A stretch of DNA of 64,000 bases from Erythrobacter sp. BLCC-B19 (lineage in GTDB: Bacteria > Pseudomonadota > Alphaproteobacteria > Sphingomonadales > Sphingomonadaceae), in the NCBI RefSeq assembly GCF_028621955.1, contig NZ_CP117516.1, forward strand, positions 1,448,001-1,512,000. Reading direction: 5' to 3'. Below are positions 8,159 to 16,512 of the stretch, one piece after another. How positions within the stretch are numbered: position 1 is the first letter of the stretch; the number at the start of each line of letters is the position of its first letter. Under the pieces are notes generated by a model that saw only the letters and a program-made list of their open reading frames with translations, was not told the origin of the DNA and did not search any database. The position numbers were made by a program, and so were the translations under genes.

Positions 8159-10384
8159 ATGCTTCGCTCGATCAGCACCCAGGCTCTTGCCGTGTCGCTT
8201 GCTTTTGGCTTTGCCGCCACCACCTTTGCCCCGGCCGCGATGGCCGCATCATCCGAGGATTCCGCCCCTGTGACCACGACCGCCGCCGCGTCCGACATCA
8301 AGCCCCCCGTCGCGGAAAAGCGCCCGCACACCTACACCGTGCACGGCATCACCGTCGAAGACCCCTATGACTGGCTCTACGACAAGTCCTATCCCACCGT
8401 GGACGACCCCGATGTGCTGGCTCACGTGAAGGCCGAGAACGCCTATTTCGAAGCCAAGATGGCGGGCCAGACCGCGCTGACCGAGGCGCTGTTCACCGAG
8501 ATGCGGGCGCGCATCAAGGAGGATGATTCGACCGTGCCCCAGAAGGACGGCGACTACCTCTACTGGAGCGAGTTCGAGGAAGGCGCGCAATATCGCAAGC
8601 ATTACCGCAAGGCGGTGAAGGGCGGGAAGGCCGAGCTGCTGCTCGACGAGAACGAGCTCGCCAAGGGGCTCGAATATTTCCGCCTCGGCGCGGCCTCGAT
8701 CAGCCAGAACGGGCGCTATCTCGCCTATGCCACCGACACCAACGGGTCGGAGCGTTACACCGCGCGGATCAAGGATCTGAAGACCGGCAAGCTGCTGCCC
8801 GATGTGATCGAGAACCTCCGCGGCGATCTGGTGTGGGTGAAGGGCGATACCGCGCTGGTCTATGGCCCCTCGACCGAGGAGTGGCGCACGCTCGAAGCCA
8901 AGATGCACGTCATCGGCACCCCGGTGAGCGCGGATGTGACGCTCTACAAGGAGGAAGACCAGAGCTTCGGCGTCGGCACCGGCCTCACCGCGCAGGAAGA
9001 CTGGCTGATCATCGCCACCGGCGACAACGAGACGAGCGAAGTGCGGCTTGTGCCCGCCAATGATCCCACCGCCACCCCGATCCTCGTCAAGGCGCGCAAG
9101 AAGGGCGTCGAATATTCGGTCGATGTCCGGGATGGCGAGCTGTGGGTGTGGACCAATGACGATCACATCAACTTCCGCCTCGCCAAGGCGAAGCTGGAAA
9201 CGCCGGGGGACTGGCAGACGGTGATCGCCGGGTCGGATGATTTCTATCTGACCGGGTTCGACCTGTTCAAGGACTTCTTCGTCACCGAAGGGCGGCTGAA
9301 CGGGCTCGACCAGATCCAGCTGCGTTCCTATGCCGATCCGGCCAAGATCACGCCCGTGACCTTTCCCGAGCCGAGCTACACCGCGGGCCTTTCCAACAAC
9401 CCCGAATATGACATGAAGAAGCTGCGGCTCGCCTATCAGTCGATGGTGACGCCGAGCACGGTCTATGACTACGACGTTGCCACGGGCGCGCTGGCGACCC
9501 TCAAGACGCAGGAAATCCCGAGCGGCTATGATCCGACGCTCTATGTCTCCGAGCGCCTGACCGTCACCGCGCGCGATGGGACGCAGGTGCCGGTCAGCAT
9601 CGTGATGCGCAAGGATCGCGCCGAAATCCTGAAGAAGGCAGGCATCGAAGGGCCGGGGCCGCTCCACCTCTACGCCTATGGCGCCTATGGCTATGCCGTG
9701 CCGCCGGGCTTCTCGACCACGCGCCTCAGCCTCGTGGATCGCGGCTTTGCCTATGCCATCGCCCACATCCGGGGCGGCGATGATCTCGGGCGGCGCTGGT
9801 ATCTGCAGGGCAAGCTGTTCGAGCGCACCAACACCTTCAACGACTTCGTCGATGTCGGCCGCGGGCTGATCGCCAAGGGCTACACCGCGGAAGGCAAGGT
9901 GACGGCCAGCGGCGGATCGGCCGGCGGCGAGCTGATGGGGGCGGTGATCAACCTCGACCCTGCGCAATATGGCGCGGTCGTGGCCCACGTGCCCTTTGTC
10001 GATGTGGTCAACACCATGCTCAACGAGAAGCTGCCGCTCACCCCCGGCGAGTGGCAGGAATGGGGCAACCCGATCACCGACAAGGCGGCGTTTGCCTATA
10101 TGCTGTCCTATTCGCCCTACGATCAGGTGACCGCCAAGGCCTATCCGCCGCTGATGGTGACCGCCGGCCTCAACGACCCGCGCGTGACCTATTGGGAGCC
10201 GGCCAAGTGGGTCGCCAAGCTGCGTGAGCTGAAGACCGACGATAACCTGCTGGTGATGAAGACCAACATGGGCGCAGGCCACGGCGGGCAGTCCGGGCGC
10301 TGGAACAGCCTCAAGGAGACGGCGGAGGAATTCGCCTTCATCCTGTGGCAGATGGGCATGGCCCCCAAGAGCGAGGGCGAGTGA
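8159..10384 (+). CDS. Exported oligopeptidase B / prolyl oligopeptidase family (S9A)
   Basis: The 741-residue protein begins with a clear signal peptide (positive start, hydrophobic core, AAMAAS cleavage region, about residues 1-30), then a beta-propeller domain and a C-terminal alpha/beta-hydrolase domain. The catalytic Ser is in SGGSAGGEL (about residue 587); the Ala-Gly-Gly form is typical of oligopeptidase B rather than prolyl endopeptidase. The acid is in AGLNDPRVTYWEP and the His in GAGHGGQSGR. E. coli PtrB is cytoplasmic; the signal peptide here implies a periplasmic peptidase. CAGGGAA lies upstream of the ATG. A small membrane gene is coupled to its stop codon. Confidence 0.9.
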   Translation: MLRSISTQALAVSLAFGFAATTFAPAAMAASSEDSAPVTTTAAASDIKPPVAEKRPHTYTVHGITVEDPYDWLYDKSYPTVDDPDVLAHVKAENAYFEAKMAGQTALTEALFTEMRARIKEDDSTVPQKDGDYLYWSEFEEGAQYRKHYRKAVKGGKAELLLDENELAKGLEYFRLGAASISQNGRYLAYATDTNGSERYTARIKDLKTGKLLPDVIENLRGDLVWVKGDTALVYGPSTEEWRTLEAKMHVIGTPVSADVTLYKEEDQSFGVGTGLTAQEDWLIIATGDNETSEVRLVPANDPTATPILVKARKKGVEYSVDVRDGELWVWTNDDHINFRLAKAKLETPGDWQTVIAGSDDFYLTGFDLFKDFFVTEGRLNGLDQIQLRSYADPAKITPVTFPEPSYTAGLSNNPEYDMKKLRLAYQSMVTPSTVYDYDVATGALATLKTQEIPSGYDPTLYVSERLTVTARDGTQVPVSIVMRKDRAEILKKAGIEGPGPLHLYAYGAYGYAVPPGFSTTRLSLVDRGFAYAIAHIRGGDDLGRRWYLQGKLFERTNTFNDFVDVGRGLIAKGYTAEGKVTASGGSAGGELMGAVINLDPAQYGAVVAHVPFVDVVNTMLNEKLPLTPGEWQEWGNPITDKAAFAYMLSYSPYDQVTAKAYPPLMVTAGLNDPRVTYWEPAKWVAKLRELKTDDNLLVMKTNMGAGHGGQSGRWNSLKETAEEFAFILWQMGMAPKSEGE

Positions 10385-10512
10385 AGGCACCCAACTACGA
10401 CCGCGGACTCCTGATCGTTTCGGCCATCACGCTGACCGTGCTGGCCGCGCCTTTCGGGTTGTTCTGGTTGTTTCTCTGGGCTGCCTGCGTGTTCGGCAGG
10501 GACTGCGTGTAG
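10381..10512 (+). CDS. Small membrane protein coupled to oligopeptidase B
   Basis: A GTG-started frame of 43 codons overlaps the oligopeptidase stop in GTGA (10381-10384). The product begins VKAPNYDRGLLIVSAITLTV and continues as one long hydrophobic helix (about residues 10-37) ending CVFGRDCV. The four-nucleotide overlap, the single transmembrane segment and the stop just before the convergent gene argue for a real gene. No family is recognised; a role in anchoring or quality control next to the peptidase is only a guess. Confidence 0.55.
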   Translation: MKAPNYDRGLLIVSAITLTVLAAPFGLFWLFLWAACVFGRDCV

Positions 10513-10521
10513 GCGCGGGCT

Positions 10522-11184
10522 TCATCCGCCCTGCGGCGCTGCCTTCGCCATTGCCGCCAGCTCCGGCGGAAGCGAGACCCCGTAACGGATCGCTTCTGCC
10601 GCGAGCAGCGTGACGATGGTCTCCATCTCGGGGCTGAGCATCGCCAGCTTGCCGTAAAGTTCGGGCACCGCACGGATCAGGCCTAAGCCGGCCTCCTGCC
10701 CGAATTTGGGGATCGGCCCGCTGGGGAGCGGCGTCTTGTCGAGATCAGGCGTGAGTTGCCACACCATCCCGACCTTGCGGCTGTTGAAGATCGCCGTCAG
10801 CCGTCCATGGTCGCTCGCCAGCAGGGGCAAGGGCATGGCCGCGAGATAGCGGCACGCCGCCACCGCCGCCGCCCGGTCGCGCAGGGCAATCGCCCCCTCC
10901 AGCCACCCGAGCGTGCGCCGCATATCCTCGCGGCTAGCCTCAGCGGCGTGTTTCAGCAGCCAGTCATAGCCCTTGAGGCTGACATTCCATTCGCGCGGAT
11001 CGGCGGCCACATTCGCCCAGAAATAATCGACCGCATCGGCAAGCGTTTCCATCCGGCCCGCCTCATAGGAGAATATCCCCTCGGGCGTGACCACCAGACT
11101 GCTGCCTTTGCTGCCTTCCGGCTGGGTATACTTGATCCGCGGGCGGAAACCGCGATCGGGCTTTTCGGGCGGATCGTCGCTCAT
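10522..11184 (-). CDS. Hypothetical protein
   Basis: A 220-residue soluble protein with no signal peptide or membrane helix. The first 30 residues are polar and charged (SDDPPEKPDRGFRPRIKYTQ); the rest is predicted helical, with WQLTPDLDKTPLPSGPIPKFG as a recognisable central motif. I do not recognise a family. Codon use and GC match the neighbours, and there is no antisense competitor. A TATCCT hexamer ends 7 nt before the ATG, like the -10 boxes of the leaderless genes in this window, although its -35 is unclear. Confidence 0.7.
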   Translation of the reverse strand: MSDDPPEKPDRGFRPRIKYTQPEGSKGSSLVVTPEGIFSYEAGRMETLADAVDYFWANVAADPREWNVSLKGYDWLLKHAAEASREDMRRTLGWLEGAIALRDRAAAVAACRYLAAMPLPLLASDHGRLTAIFNSRKVGMVWQLTPDLDKTPLPSGPIPKFGQEAGLGLIRAVPELYGKLAMLSPEMETIVTLLAAEAIRYGVSLPPELAAMAKAAPQGG

Positions 11185-11250
11185 GGGCGTCAGGATAGCA
11201 GCTGCGCGCTAACAAGGCGTTCCCATCCTTGTGCCATCGTTGCGCCATCC

Positions 11251-11279
11251 TTGCCCGCGCGGACGGCTGGGGGTAACCC
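11251..11279 (+). promoter_or_regulatory. Promoter of the thioesterase gene
   Basis: TTGCCC (11251-11256), 17 nt, TAACCC (11274-11279), then 6 nt to the ATG at 11286. No Shine-Dalgarno; a leaderless transcript is predicted. Confidence 0.4.
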
Positions 11280-11285
11280 GCGGCC

Positions 11286-11678
11286 ATGGCCAACCGCTTC
11301 TCCCGCACCTTCATCGCCGAGCCGCAGCACATCGACGAACTCGGCCACGTCAACAACACGGTCTGGGTGCAGTGGATTCAGGACATGGCGACCGCGCACT
11401 GGGACGCGGTCGCGCGGGCACAGGATCGCGCGGCGTTCTTCTGGGTCGTGGTGCGGCACGAGATCGACTATCGCGGCAATGTGTCCGAGGGAGCGGAAGT
11501 CCGCGCCGAAACATGGATCGAAGGCCCGGCGCAGGGAGCCAAATCGCTCCGCCGGGTGGAGTTCACTGATGCGAGCGGCAAGCGCCTCGTCAGCGCGGCG
11601 ACGACCTGGGCGATGCTCGACCGCGCGACCGGACGGCTGGCCCGCGTGCGGCCCGAGGTGCTGGAAGGGTTTTTGTGA
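11286..11678 (+). CDS. Acyl-CoA thioesterase, 4HBT hotdog family
   Basis: A 130-residue hotdog-fold protein. IDELGHVNNTVWVQWIQDM contains the conserved D/H-x-N-N-x-x-Y/V-x-x-W region of YbgC/FadM-like thioesterases, with the catalytic acid slot near residues 18-24, and RHEIDYRGNVSEG is the second strand block. Such enzymes hydrolyse acyl-CoA (or 4-hydroxybenzoyl-CoA) in the cytoplasm; the substrate cannot be specified. It is a monocistronic gene between the convergent cyclase gene and the divergent hypothetical gene. Confidence 0.88.
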   Translation: MANRFSRTFIAEPQHIDELGHVNNTVWVQWIQDMATAHWDAVARAQDRAAFFWVVVRHEIDYRGNVSEGAEVRAETWIEGPAQGAKSLRRVEFTDASGKRLVSAATTWAMLDRATGRLARVRPEVLEGFL

Positions 11679-11682
11679 GGAT

Positions 11683-11703
11683 GCGGGGCGGGAGGTCTGC
11701 GCC
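11683..11703 (-). repeat. Copy of the 21-nt repeat also found behind ftsK
   Basis: These 21 nt are identical to 19102-19122, inside the right arm of the large inverted repeat behind ftsK. The following 13 nt are also similar (10 of 13). In both places the sequence lies just past the stop codon of a minus-strand gene. Only a single arm is present here. Confidence 0.6.
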
Positions 11704-11726
11704 GCCAACAGGCAGCCGAAACCAAA

Positions 11727-13469
11727 TCACGCCGCCTGTTCGCGCTCCGGGTTGCGCGCTGCGGGCGCTGCGGTGAAGACGGTCAGACGTTCATAGGCCA
11801 TGCGGTTGCGCCCGCTTGCCTTGGCTTCGTACATCAGCGCATCGGCGCGGGCGTAGAACTCGGCGAAGGCCATCGTCTTGCGCGCCGCATCGGCCATCAC
11901 CACCACGCCCATGCTGGCGGTGACCGGCAGGTCGAGCCCCGGCACTTCCTTGGCAATCCGGATCGGCACCGCCTGCCGCAGCGCCTCGGCGCGTTCGAGC
12001 GTGCGCTCGCCCCGCAGCAGCACCACGAATTCCTCGCCGCCCAGCCGCACCGCAATGGCATCGCGATCCCCGCTGGCGCGGATCGCGCTGGCGCAGGCGA
12101 TCAGCGCCGCATCGCCGACCTGGTGGCCGTGCAGGTCGTTGATCGCCTTGAAGCGGTCGAGATCGACGAGCGCAAAGGTGTTGAAGCCCTGCGCCAGCAG
12201 CTCGTCAAACCGCGCCTCGATCGCGCGGCGGTTCATCAGGCCGGTGAGCGAATCGCGGGTCGAAATCTGTTCGAGCATCCGCGCCTCGGTCAGCGCCGCA
12301 TCGCGCTCGCGCCGCAGGGCGAGGAAGCGGTCGGCGATGGCAAGGCTGATCACCACCACCTCGATCCCGACCGCGATATAGATCATCTGGTCGAGGCTGG
12401 AGGGGCCGACATGCCAGCCCAGCCCGCGCATCAGGCGCTCGATCGAGGCAATGATGATCGGCGTCCATGCCACCGCGAGATAGCGCGCTGACCGGCTGCC
12501 GCGCCACACCGCCTCAAGCACCGCCGCGCTGACGACGAAGATGAAGGGGAGGAAGGTCAGGAAGTAGCCCCGGTCGTCGACCGGCTGGGTGCGATCCAGC
12601 TGGAGCGCGAAGAAGCCCGGCGCGATCATGGTGAACCACGCTGTCGCCACCGTCAGACGCCGCATCAGCCGCGACTGCGCGCCGCGTTCGAGGAAATCGG
12701 CCAGGAACAGGCCGGTCAGTCCTGCGGCCAGCGCATAGGACAGCGGCGCCAGCACCGCCATCACCGCCACCGGTAGCGCCACAAAGGCCGATGCCAGACC
12801 CCCTGCGGTCATCACATAGACCATCATCGAGGCGACCATGGCCGCGTGCAGCACCACGAAGCGCTCGCGCAGCACCACATAGAAACTGATGTCGAACAGG
12901 AAGGGCAGCACCAGCATCCCCATCACGAAGGCGAGCAGCATCATGTCCGCCTGCGACCAGTCGGCCTTGGCCGAATCGTGGGTGATGCGGGCCTCGGTCA
13001 GCATCGGCACCGAATGGGGCTCCTCGATCCGGGCGAGCAGAACCGTGGTCTCCGCGGTGATCTCGGGCAGCGGCAGCCGGAACACCGGGCCTGCGGCGAG
13101 GGGATTGCCGTCGGCCTCGGTCAGCCGAGCGGTGCGCCGTCCGCCGTCCGCGTCGAGCGCGTGGAAGGTGATCGACTTGAAGCGCGCGATGCGGGTGAAG
13201 AAATGCCGGGGCATTTCCTCGCCCTTCCAGCTTTCCGCCTCGAACCGCAGCCACACCACCGGCACATCCGACCGCCAGTTGCCGGCATTGCACGTCCATT
13301 GCGCGCGCGGCTGCATCGCTGTGGCGGAACGATCGCGATCCGTGACGGCATGGCAATCCGGCGCATAGCTGACAGCGACCTGATCGTCCGCCGCCGCAGG
13401 CGCAGAGGCGCACAGGCCCAGCAGCACACCGGCCAGCCACAGACGCAAAAGGAGGCACAATTTCGCCAT
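11727..13469 (-). CDS. Membrane diguanylate cyclase with a 7TMR-DISM sensor
   Basis: A 580-residue protein predicted to make cyclic-di-GMP. A signal peptide (about 1-27) is followed by a periplasmic DISMED2-like beta-sandwich domain with paired Cys (about 35-170), seven predicted transmembrane helices (about 180-385), a short coiled linker and a C-terminal GGDEF domain (about 405-565) starting DSLTGLMNRRAIEARFD and containing the active-site RLGGEEF near residue 478. The sequence before it (GDRDAIAVRL) lacks the RxxD inhibitory I-site, so product inhibition is probably absent. It is divergent from the pstS-like gene with the Pho box between them. The sensed ligand is unknown. Confidence 0.9.
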   Translation of the reverse strand: MAKLCLLLRLWLAGVLLGLCASAPAAADDQVAVSYAPDCHAVTDRDRSATAMQPRAQWTCNAGNWRSDVPVVWLRFEAESWKGEEMPRHFFTRIARFKSITFHALDADGGRRTARLTEADGNPLAAGPVFRLPLPEITAETTVLLARIEEPHSVPMLTEARITHDSAKADWSQADMMLLAFVMGMLVLPFLFDISFYVVLRERFVVLHAAMVASMMVYVMTAGGLASAFVALPVAVMAVLAPLSYALAAGLTGLFLADFLERGAQSRLMRRLTVATAWFTMIAPGFFALQLDRTQPVDDRGYFLTFLPFIFVVSAAVLEAVWRGSRSARYLAVAWTPIIIASIERLMRGLGWHVGPSSLDQMIYIAVGIEVVVISLAIADRFLALRRERDAALTEARMLEQISTRDSLTGLMNRRAIEARFDELLAQGFNTFALVDLDRFKAINDLHGHQVGDAALIACASAIRASGDRDAIAVRLGGEEFVVLLRGERTLERAEALRQAVPIRIAKEVPGLDLPVTASMGVVVMADAARKTMAFAEFYARADALMYEAKASGRNRMAYERLTVFTAAPAARNPEREQAA

Positions 13470-13616
13470 GCGGTCGCGGCTACCATGAAAGCCCTTACGA
13501 TGCTGTTAAGTGAGTCACGATCGCGTCATATCTCATCATTCTGAAAAACAACGATTTGTCTGGATAACGCCGCACTGGTTCAATCCATTTTGGAGCAATC
13601 TTGTTCGGATCGGGCG

Positions 13617-13645
13617 TTGTCATGTTCGTGTCACGAAACTGTCCT
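13617..13645 (+). promoter_or_regulatory. Pho box (PhoB binding site), three half-sites
   Basis: TTGTCAT (13617-13623), GTGTCAC (13628-13634) and CTGTCCT (13639-13645) repeat with an exact 11-bp period and 4-nt spacers, matching the PhoB direct-repeat rule (CTGTCAY every 11 bp). It lies 49 bp upstream of a phosphate-binding lipoprotein gene, as expected for phosphate-starvation control. The spacers are less AT-rich than in E. coli. Confidence 0.8.
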
Positions 13646-13694
13646 AGCGCGGCAACCGCACCGGGGTCGGTGCGCGTGTTCAACGGGGTTTTTC

Positions 13695-14756
13695 ATGGCA
13701 TACAATATCACCGCCTTCGCCAAGGCTGGCGCAGCGCTTGCGCTCGCGGCGTCCACGCTGACCGCCTGCGATGACGGCAGCAGCGCGGCGCAATCGGTTC
13801 ACGCGGTCGGATCGTCGACCGTTCTGCCCTTCGCCAAGCTGGTGGCCGAGAACTTCACCCGCTCGCACACCGATATGCGCTCGCCGCTGATCGAATCGAC
13901 CGGGACGGGCAACGGCATCCAGCTGTTCTGCTCGGGCCTCGGCCCCAACACCCCGGACATGGTCAACGCCTCGCGCCGGATGAAGGAATCCGAATTCGAC
14001 ACCTGCGCGTCGAACAAGGTCGATGAAATCGTCGAGATCCAGGTCGGGCTCGACGGGATCGCCTTCGCCTCGGCGAAGGGCGGGATCATGCTCAATCTGA
14101 CGCCCGAAACGGTGTACAAGGCGCTTGCCGCGCAGCCCTATGGCAAGCCGCAGACCGCCAAGACCTGGAAGGATGTCGACCCGGCGCTGCCCGCCGATCC
14201 GATCATCGTCTACGGCCCGCCCAGCACCTCGGGCACGCGCGACGCGCTCAAGGAACTGATCCTCGAAGCCGGGTGCAAGAAAGACCCGGCGATGAAGGCG
14301 CTCAAGGAGAGCGACGAGGACAAGTACAAGCAGATCTGCACCGAAGTGCGCGATGACGGCGCCTATGTCGATCAGGGCGAGCAGGACAACCTTGTCGTCC
14401 AGAAGATCAAGGACAACCCCAAGGTCGTCGGCATCTTCGGCTATTCCTACCTCGAGGAAAATCTCGACAAGGTGCAGGACCTACCGATGAACGGGGTGCC
14501 TGCCACCTACGAGAACATCGCCAGCTTCAAGTATCCCGGCGCCCGTCCGCTCTATGTCTATGTCAAGAAGGCCCATATGCGCGCCATCCCCGGCCTGCAG
14601 GACTTCATGAAGGAATGGGCCAAGAGCTGGGGCAAGGATGGCCCGCTGGTGAAGGTCGGGATGGTCGCGATGCCCGATGACGTGGCCGCCGCCAACGCCC
14701 TGAAAGTGCAGAACCTTCCGGTGCTGACCCGCGCAGAGCTTGCGCCCAAGAAGTAA
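13695..14756 (+). CDS. PstS-family phosphate-binding lipoprotein
   Basis: A 353-residue periplasmic solute-binding protein. The N-terminus has a lipobox (STLTAC, Cys near 21), so it is lipid-anchored; the mature part shows the phosphate-loop motif VGSSTVLPFAKL and later the PSTSGTRDALKELI block and QGEQDNLVVQKI typical of the PstS/SphX group. Translation from an upstream ATG at 13590 would pass through the Pho box, so the start at 13695 is preferred. No pstCAB genes are adjacent: it is a stand-alone binding protein that must serve a transporter encoded elsewhere or act in sensing. Control by PhoB is strongly suggested. Confidence 0.9.
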   Translation: MAYNITAFAKAGAALALAASTLTACDDGSSAAQSVHAVGSSTVLPFAKLVAENFTRSHTDMRSPLIESTGTGNGIQLFCSGLGPNTPDMVNASRRMKESEFDTCASNKVDEIVEIQVGLDGIAFASAKGGIMLNLTPETVYKALAAQPYGKPQTAKTWKDVDPALPADPIIVYGPPSTSGTRDALKELILEAGCKKDPAMKALKESDEDKYKQICTEVRDDGAYVDQGEQDNLVVQKIKDNPKVVGIFGYSYLEENLDKVQDLPMNGVPATYENIASFKYPGARPLYVYVKKAHMRAIPGLQDFMKEWAKSWGKDGPLVKVGMVAMPDDVAAANALKVQNLPVLTRAELAPKK

Positions 14757-14761
14757 TGTGA

Positions 14762-14789
14762 TTGCTACGATTGGCGGGGGCCGTTAGGC
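14762..14789 (+). promoter_or_regulatory. Promoter of the DUF2157 operon
   Basis: TTGCTA (14762-14767), 16 nt, TTAGGC (14784-14789), then 7 nt to the ATG at 14797. No Shine-Dalgarno is visible. Confidence 0.4.
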
Positions 14790-14796
14790 TCCCGCC

Positions 14797-15945
14797 ATGA
14801 GCGCGCGCAAGATCGCTGAGTGGCATGACGCCGGCCTGATCGACGCCGCGACGCGCGACCGGTTGACCGCCTACGAAGCCGCCCACGCCCGCCCGCTGCT
14901 CTTGTGGGCGGTGTGGGGCATCGGCGCGCTGGCGATCGGCCTTGGCTTTGTCTCGGTGGTGGCGGCCAACTGGGAGGATATTCCCGGCCTCGTGCGCCTC
15001 GCCGTTCATCTGGCGCTGATCGCGGGGCTGCTGGGGCTGGTCTTCGCGCGCGAGGATCGGCTGGCGGCAAAGTCTCCCTGGGCCGTCGAGGCGCTGGTGT
15101 TCATCACCGCTGCGCTGGGCCTCACCTTCTTCGGGCATCTGGGGCAGGTCTACCAGACCTCCTCGCCCCTGTGGCAGCCGCTGGCCGTGTGGCTCGCGCT
15201 GTTCGCGCCGCTGCTGCTGCTGACGGGGCGAAGCTGGCCGAGCGCGCTCGCCGTGGTCGGCGGAGCGGTGTGGACCGCGTGGGAATACCTGACCTTCATG
15301 ACCGACTATCCCTTCGGTGATCCGGGGGCGGCGTGGACGGCGTGGCTCGGCTGCGTGTCCACTTTGCCGGTGGTCCTCGCGCTCGCCGGAGGCTGGATGC
15401 GCGCGCGCAGCCCGCGCCCCGATTTCTGGCGGCGGATGGAGCAGCTGGCGCTGGCCTATGCAGTCCCGCTCGCCTCGGCGGCCTGCGCCTATGCCAGTCT
15501 CGGCGTGTTCGGCAATGAAGGGGTGCTGGAAGACAGCATGGCAACCCTCGCCAGCGGCGCGGTGGCGGTGCTGACCGGCCTTGCGCTGATGGCGGCGCGG
15601 CCCGGCACTTCGGGCCGGATGGCGGGAGCGATCATCGCCGGGGCCGGACTGGCGATCCTGCTGGCCCCGACCGTCGACGATCTCGATGTGCCCGCCGCGC
15701 TGCTGTTCATGGTGCTGTGGGCCGGCATCGCGGCGGCGGCGCTGGTCGCGTCGTGGCGCGGGGTGTTCCAGCTGGCGGTGGCGGCCATCGCGCTGCGGCT
15801 TATCATCCTCAGCTTCGAACTCGCCGCCGATCTGCTGACGAGCGGATTCGGGCTGATCCTGTCGGGCGTGATGATCCTCGCCGTCGCATGGGTCGCGGTG
15901 CGGGTGTCGAAGCGCTTTGCCCCGCCCTCGGAGGCTGAGGCATGA
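14797..15945 (+). CDS. DUF2157 multi-pass membrane protein
   Basis: A 382-residue inner-membrane protein. The cytoplasmic N-terminal stretch (KIAEWHDAGLIDAATRDRLT) and first helix (LLLWAVWGIGALAIGLGFVS) followed by VVAANWEDIP are the DUF2157 signature. About ten hydrophobic segments fill the rest, ending in a short charged tail. DUF2157 and GDYXXLXY proteins usually occur as a pair; here the next gene overlaps by 4 nt, so the pairing holds. The biochemical role of the pair is not known. Confidence 0.88.
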   Translation: MSARKIAEWHDAGLIDAATRDRLTAYEAAHARPLLLWAVWGIGALAIGLGFVSVVAANWEDIPGLVRLAVHLALIAGLLGLVFAREDRLAAKSPWAVEALVFITAALGLTFFGHLGQVYQTSSPLWQPLAVWLALFAPLLLLTGRSWPSALAVVGGAVWTAWEYLTFMTDYPFGDPGAAWTAWLGCVSTLPVVLALAGGWMRARSPRPDFWRRMEQLALAYAVPLASAACAYASLGVFGNEGVLEDSMATLASGAVAVLTGLALMAARPGTSGRMAGAIIAGAGLAILLAPTVDDLDVPAALLFMVLWAGIAAAALVASWRGVFQLAVAAIALRLIILSFELAADLLTSGFGLILSGVMILAVAWVAVRVSKRFAPPSEAEA

Positions 15946-16505
15946 TCCGCGCCGCCCGCCTTGCCGCTGTCATCGCCCCCGTCCTCGGCCTTGCCGCCCT
16001 CTGGCTCCAGAGCGACCGCACCTACCACACCGGCACCGAATGGGAGGTGCCGATCGTGGGATACGACCCGCGCGATTACCTGCGCGGGCACTATGTCGAG
16101 TTCCAGTATGACTGGCCGGGTGGCGAGGCTCTTGGCGACATCTATTACGAAGCCCTGTGCCTTGAAGGCAAAGCGCCCACGGTTGCCAATGTGCGGTGGC
16201 TGCAAACCGAGAGCGAGCCCTGCAAGCATCCGGTGCGCAAGAATCCGGGCGGGGTCTATCAGGGCGACGGGCTGTTCACCGGCCGCCTCTACATCGGGCA
16301 GGAACGCGCCGCGCAGCTTGAGGAAAGCTTGCGCAACCGCGACCAGCGCGGGATCGTGACGATCCGCCAGCGCGAGGACGGCAGCTTCACGCCCGTCTCC
16401 ATCCGCTTCCGTCCGCTCACGCCTGCCGAAATCGCCGAGCGCGATGCCCCGCAAGACGAAGGGGCGGAGGACTTGCGCCCCCCGCCCCCGATCATGTCGC
16501 AGTAA
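15942..16505 (+). CDS. GDYXXLXY-domain protein
   Basis: A 187-residue protein with one N-terminal transmembrane helix or uncleaved signal (about 7-22) and a periplasmic domain carrying the family motif as YDPRDYLRGHYVEFQYD (about residues 40-56), where the usual Gly-Asp-Tyr appears as Arg-Asp-Tyr. The C-terminal 20 residues are acidic and proline-rich. Its ATG overlaps the stop of the DUF2157 gene (ATGA), so the two proteins are translated together and probably form a membrane complex. Two Cys pairs in the middle could form disulfides. Confidence 0.85.
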   Translation: MIRAARLAAVIAPVLGLAALWLQSDRTYHTGTEWEVPIVGYDPRDYLRGHYVEFQYDWPGGEALGDIYYEALCLEGKAPTVANVRWLQTESEPCKHPVRKNPGGVYQGDGLFTGRLYIGQERAAQLEESLRNRDQRGIVTIRQREDGSFTPVSIRFRPLTPAEIAERDAPQDEGAEDLRPPPPIMSQ

Positions 16506-16512
16506 GCGTGGC

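Noticed and set aside
8420..8435. Second parS-like sequence around CTCACGTGAAG
   Set aside because: Only the CACGTGAA core matches; it is inside the oligopeptidase coding sequence and not palindromic enough.
13495..13683. Minus-strand 62-codon open frame
   Set aside because: It runs across the Pho box and the promoter region of the PstS-like gene and has no Shine-Dalgarno or family match.
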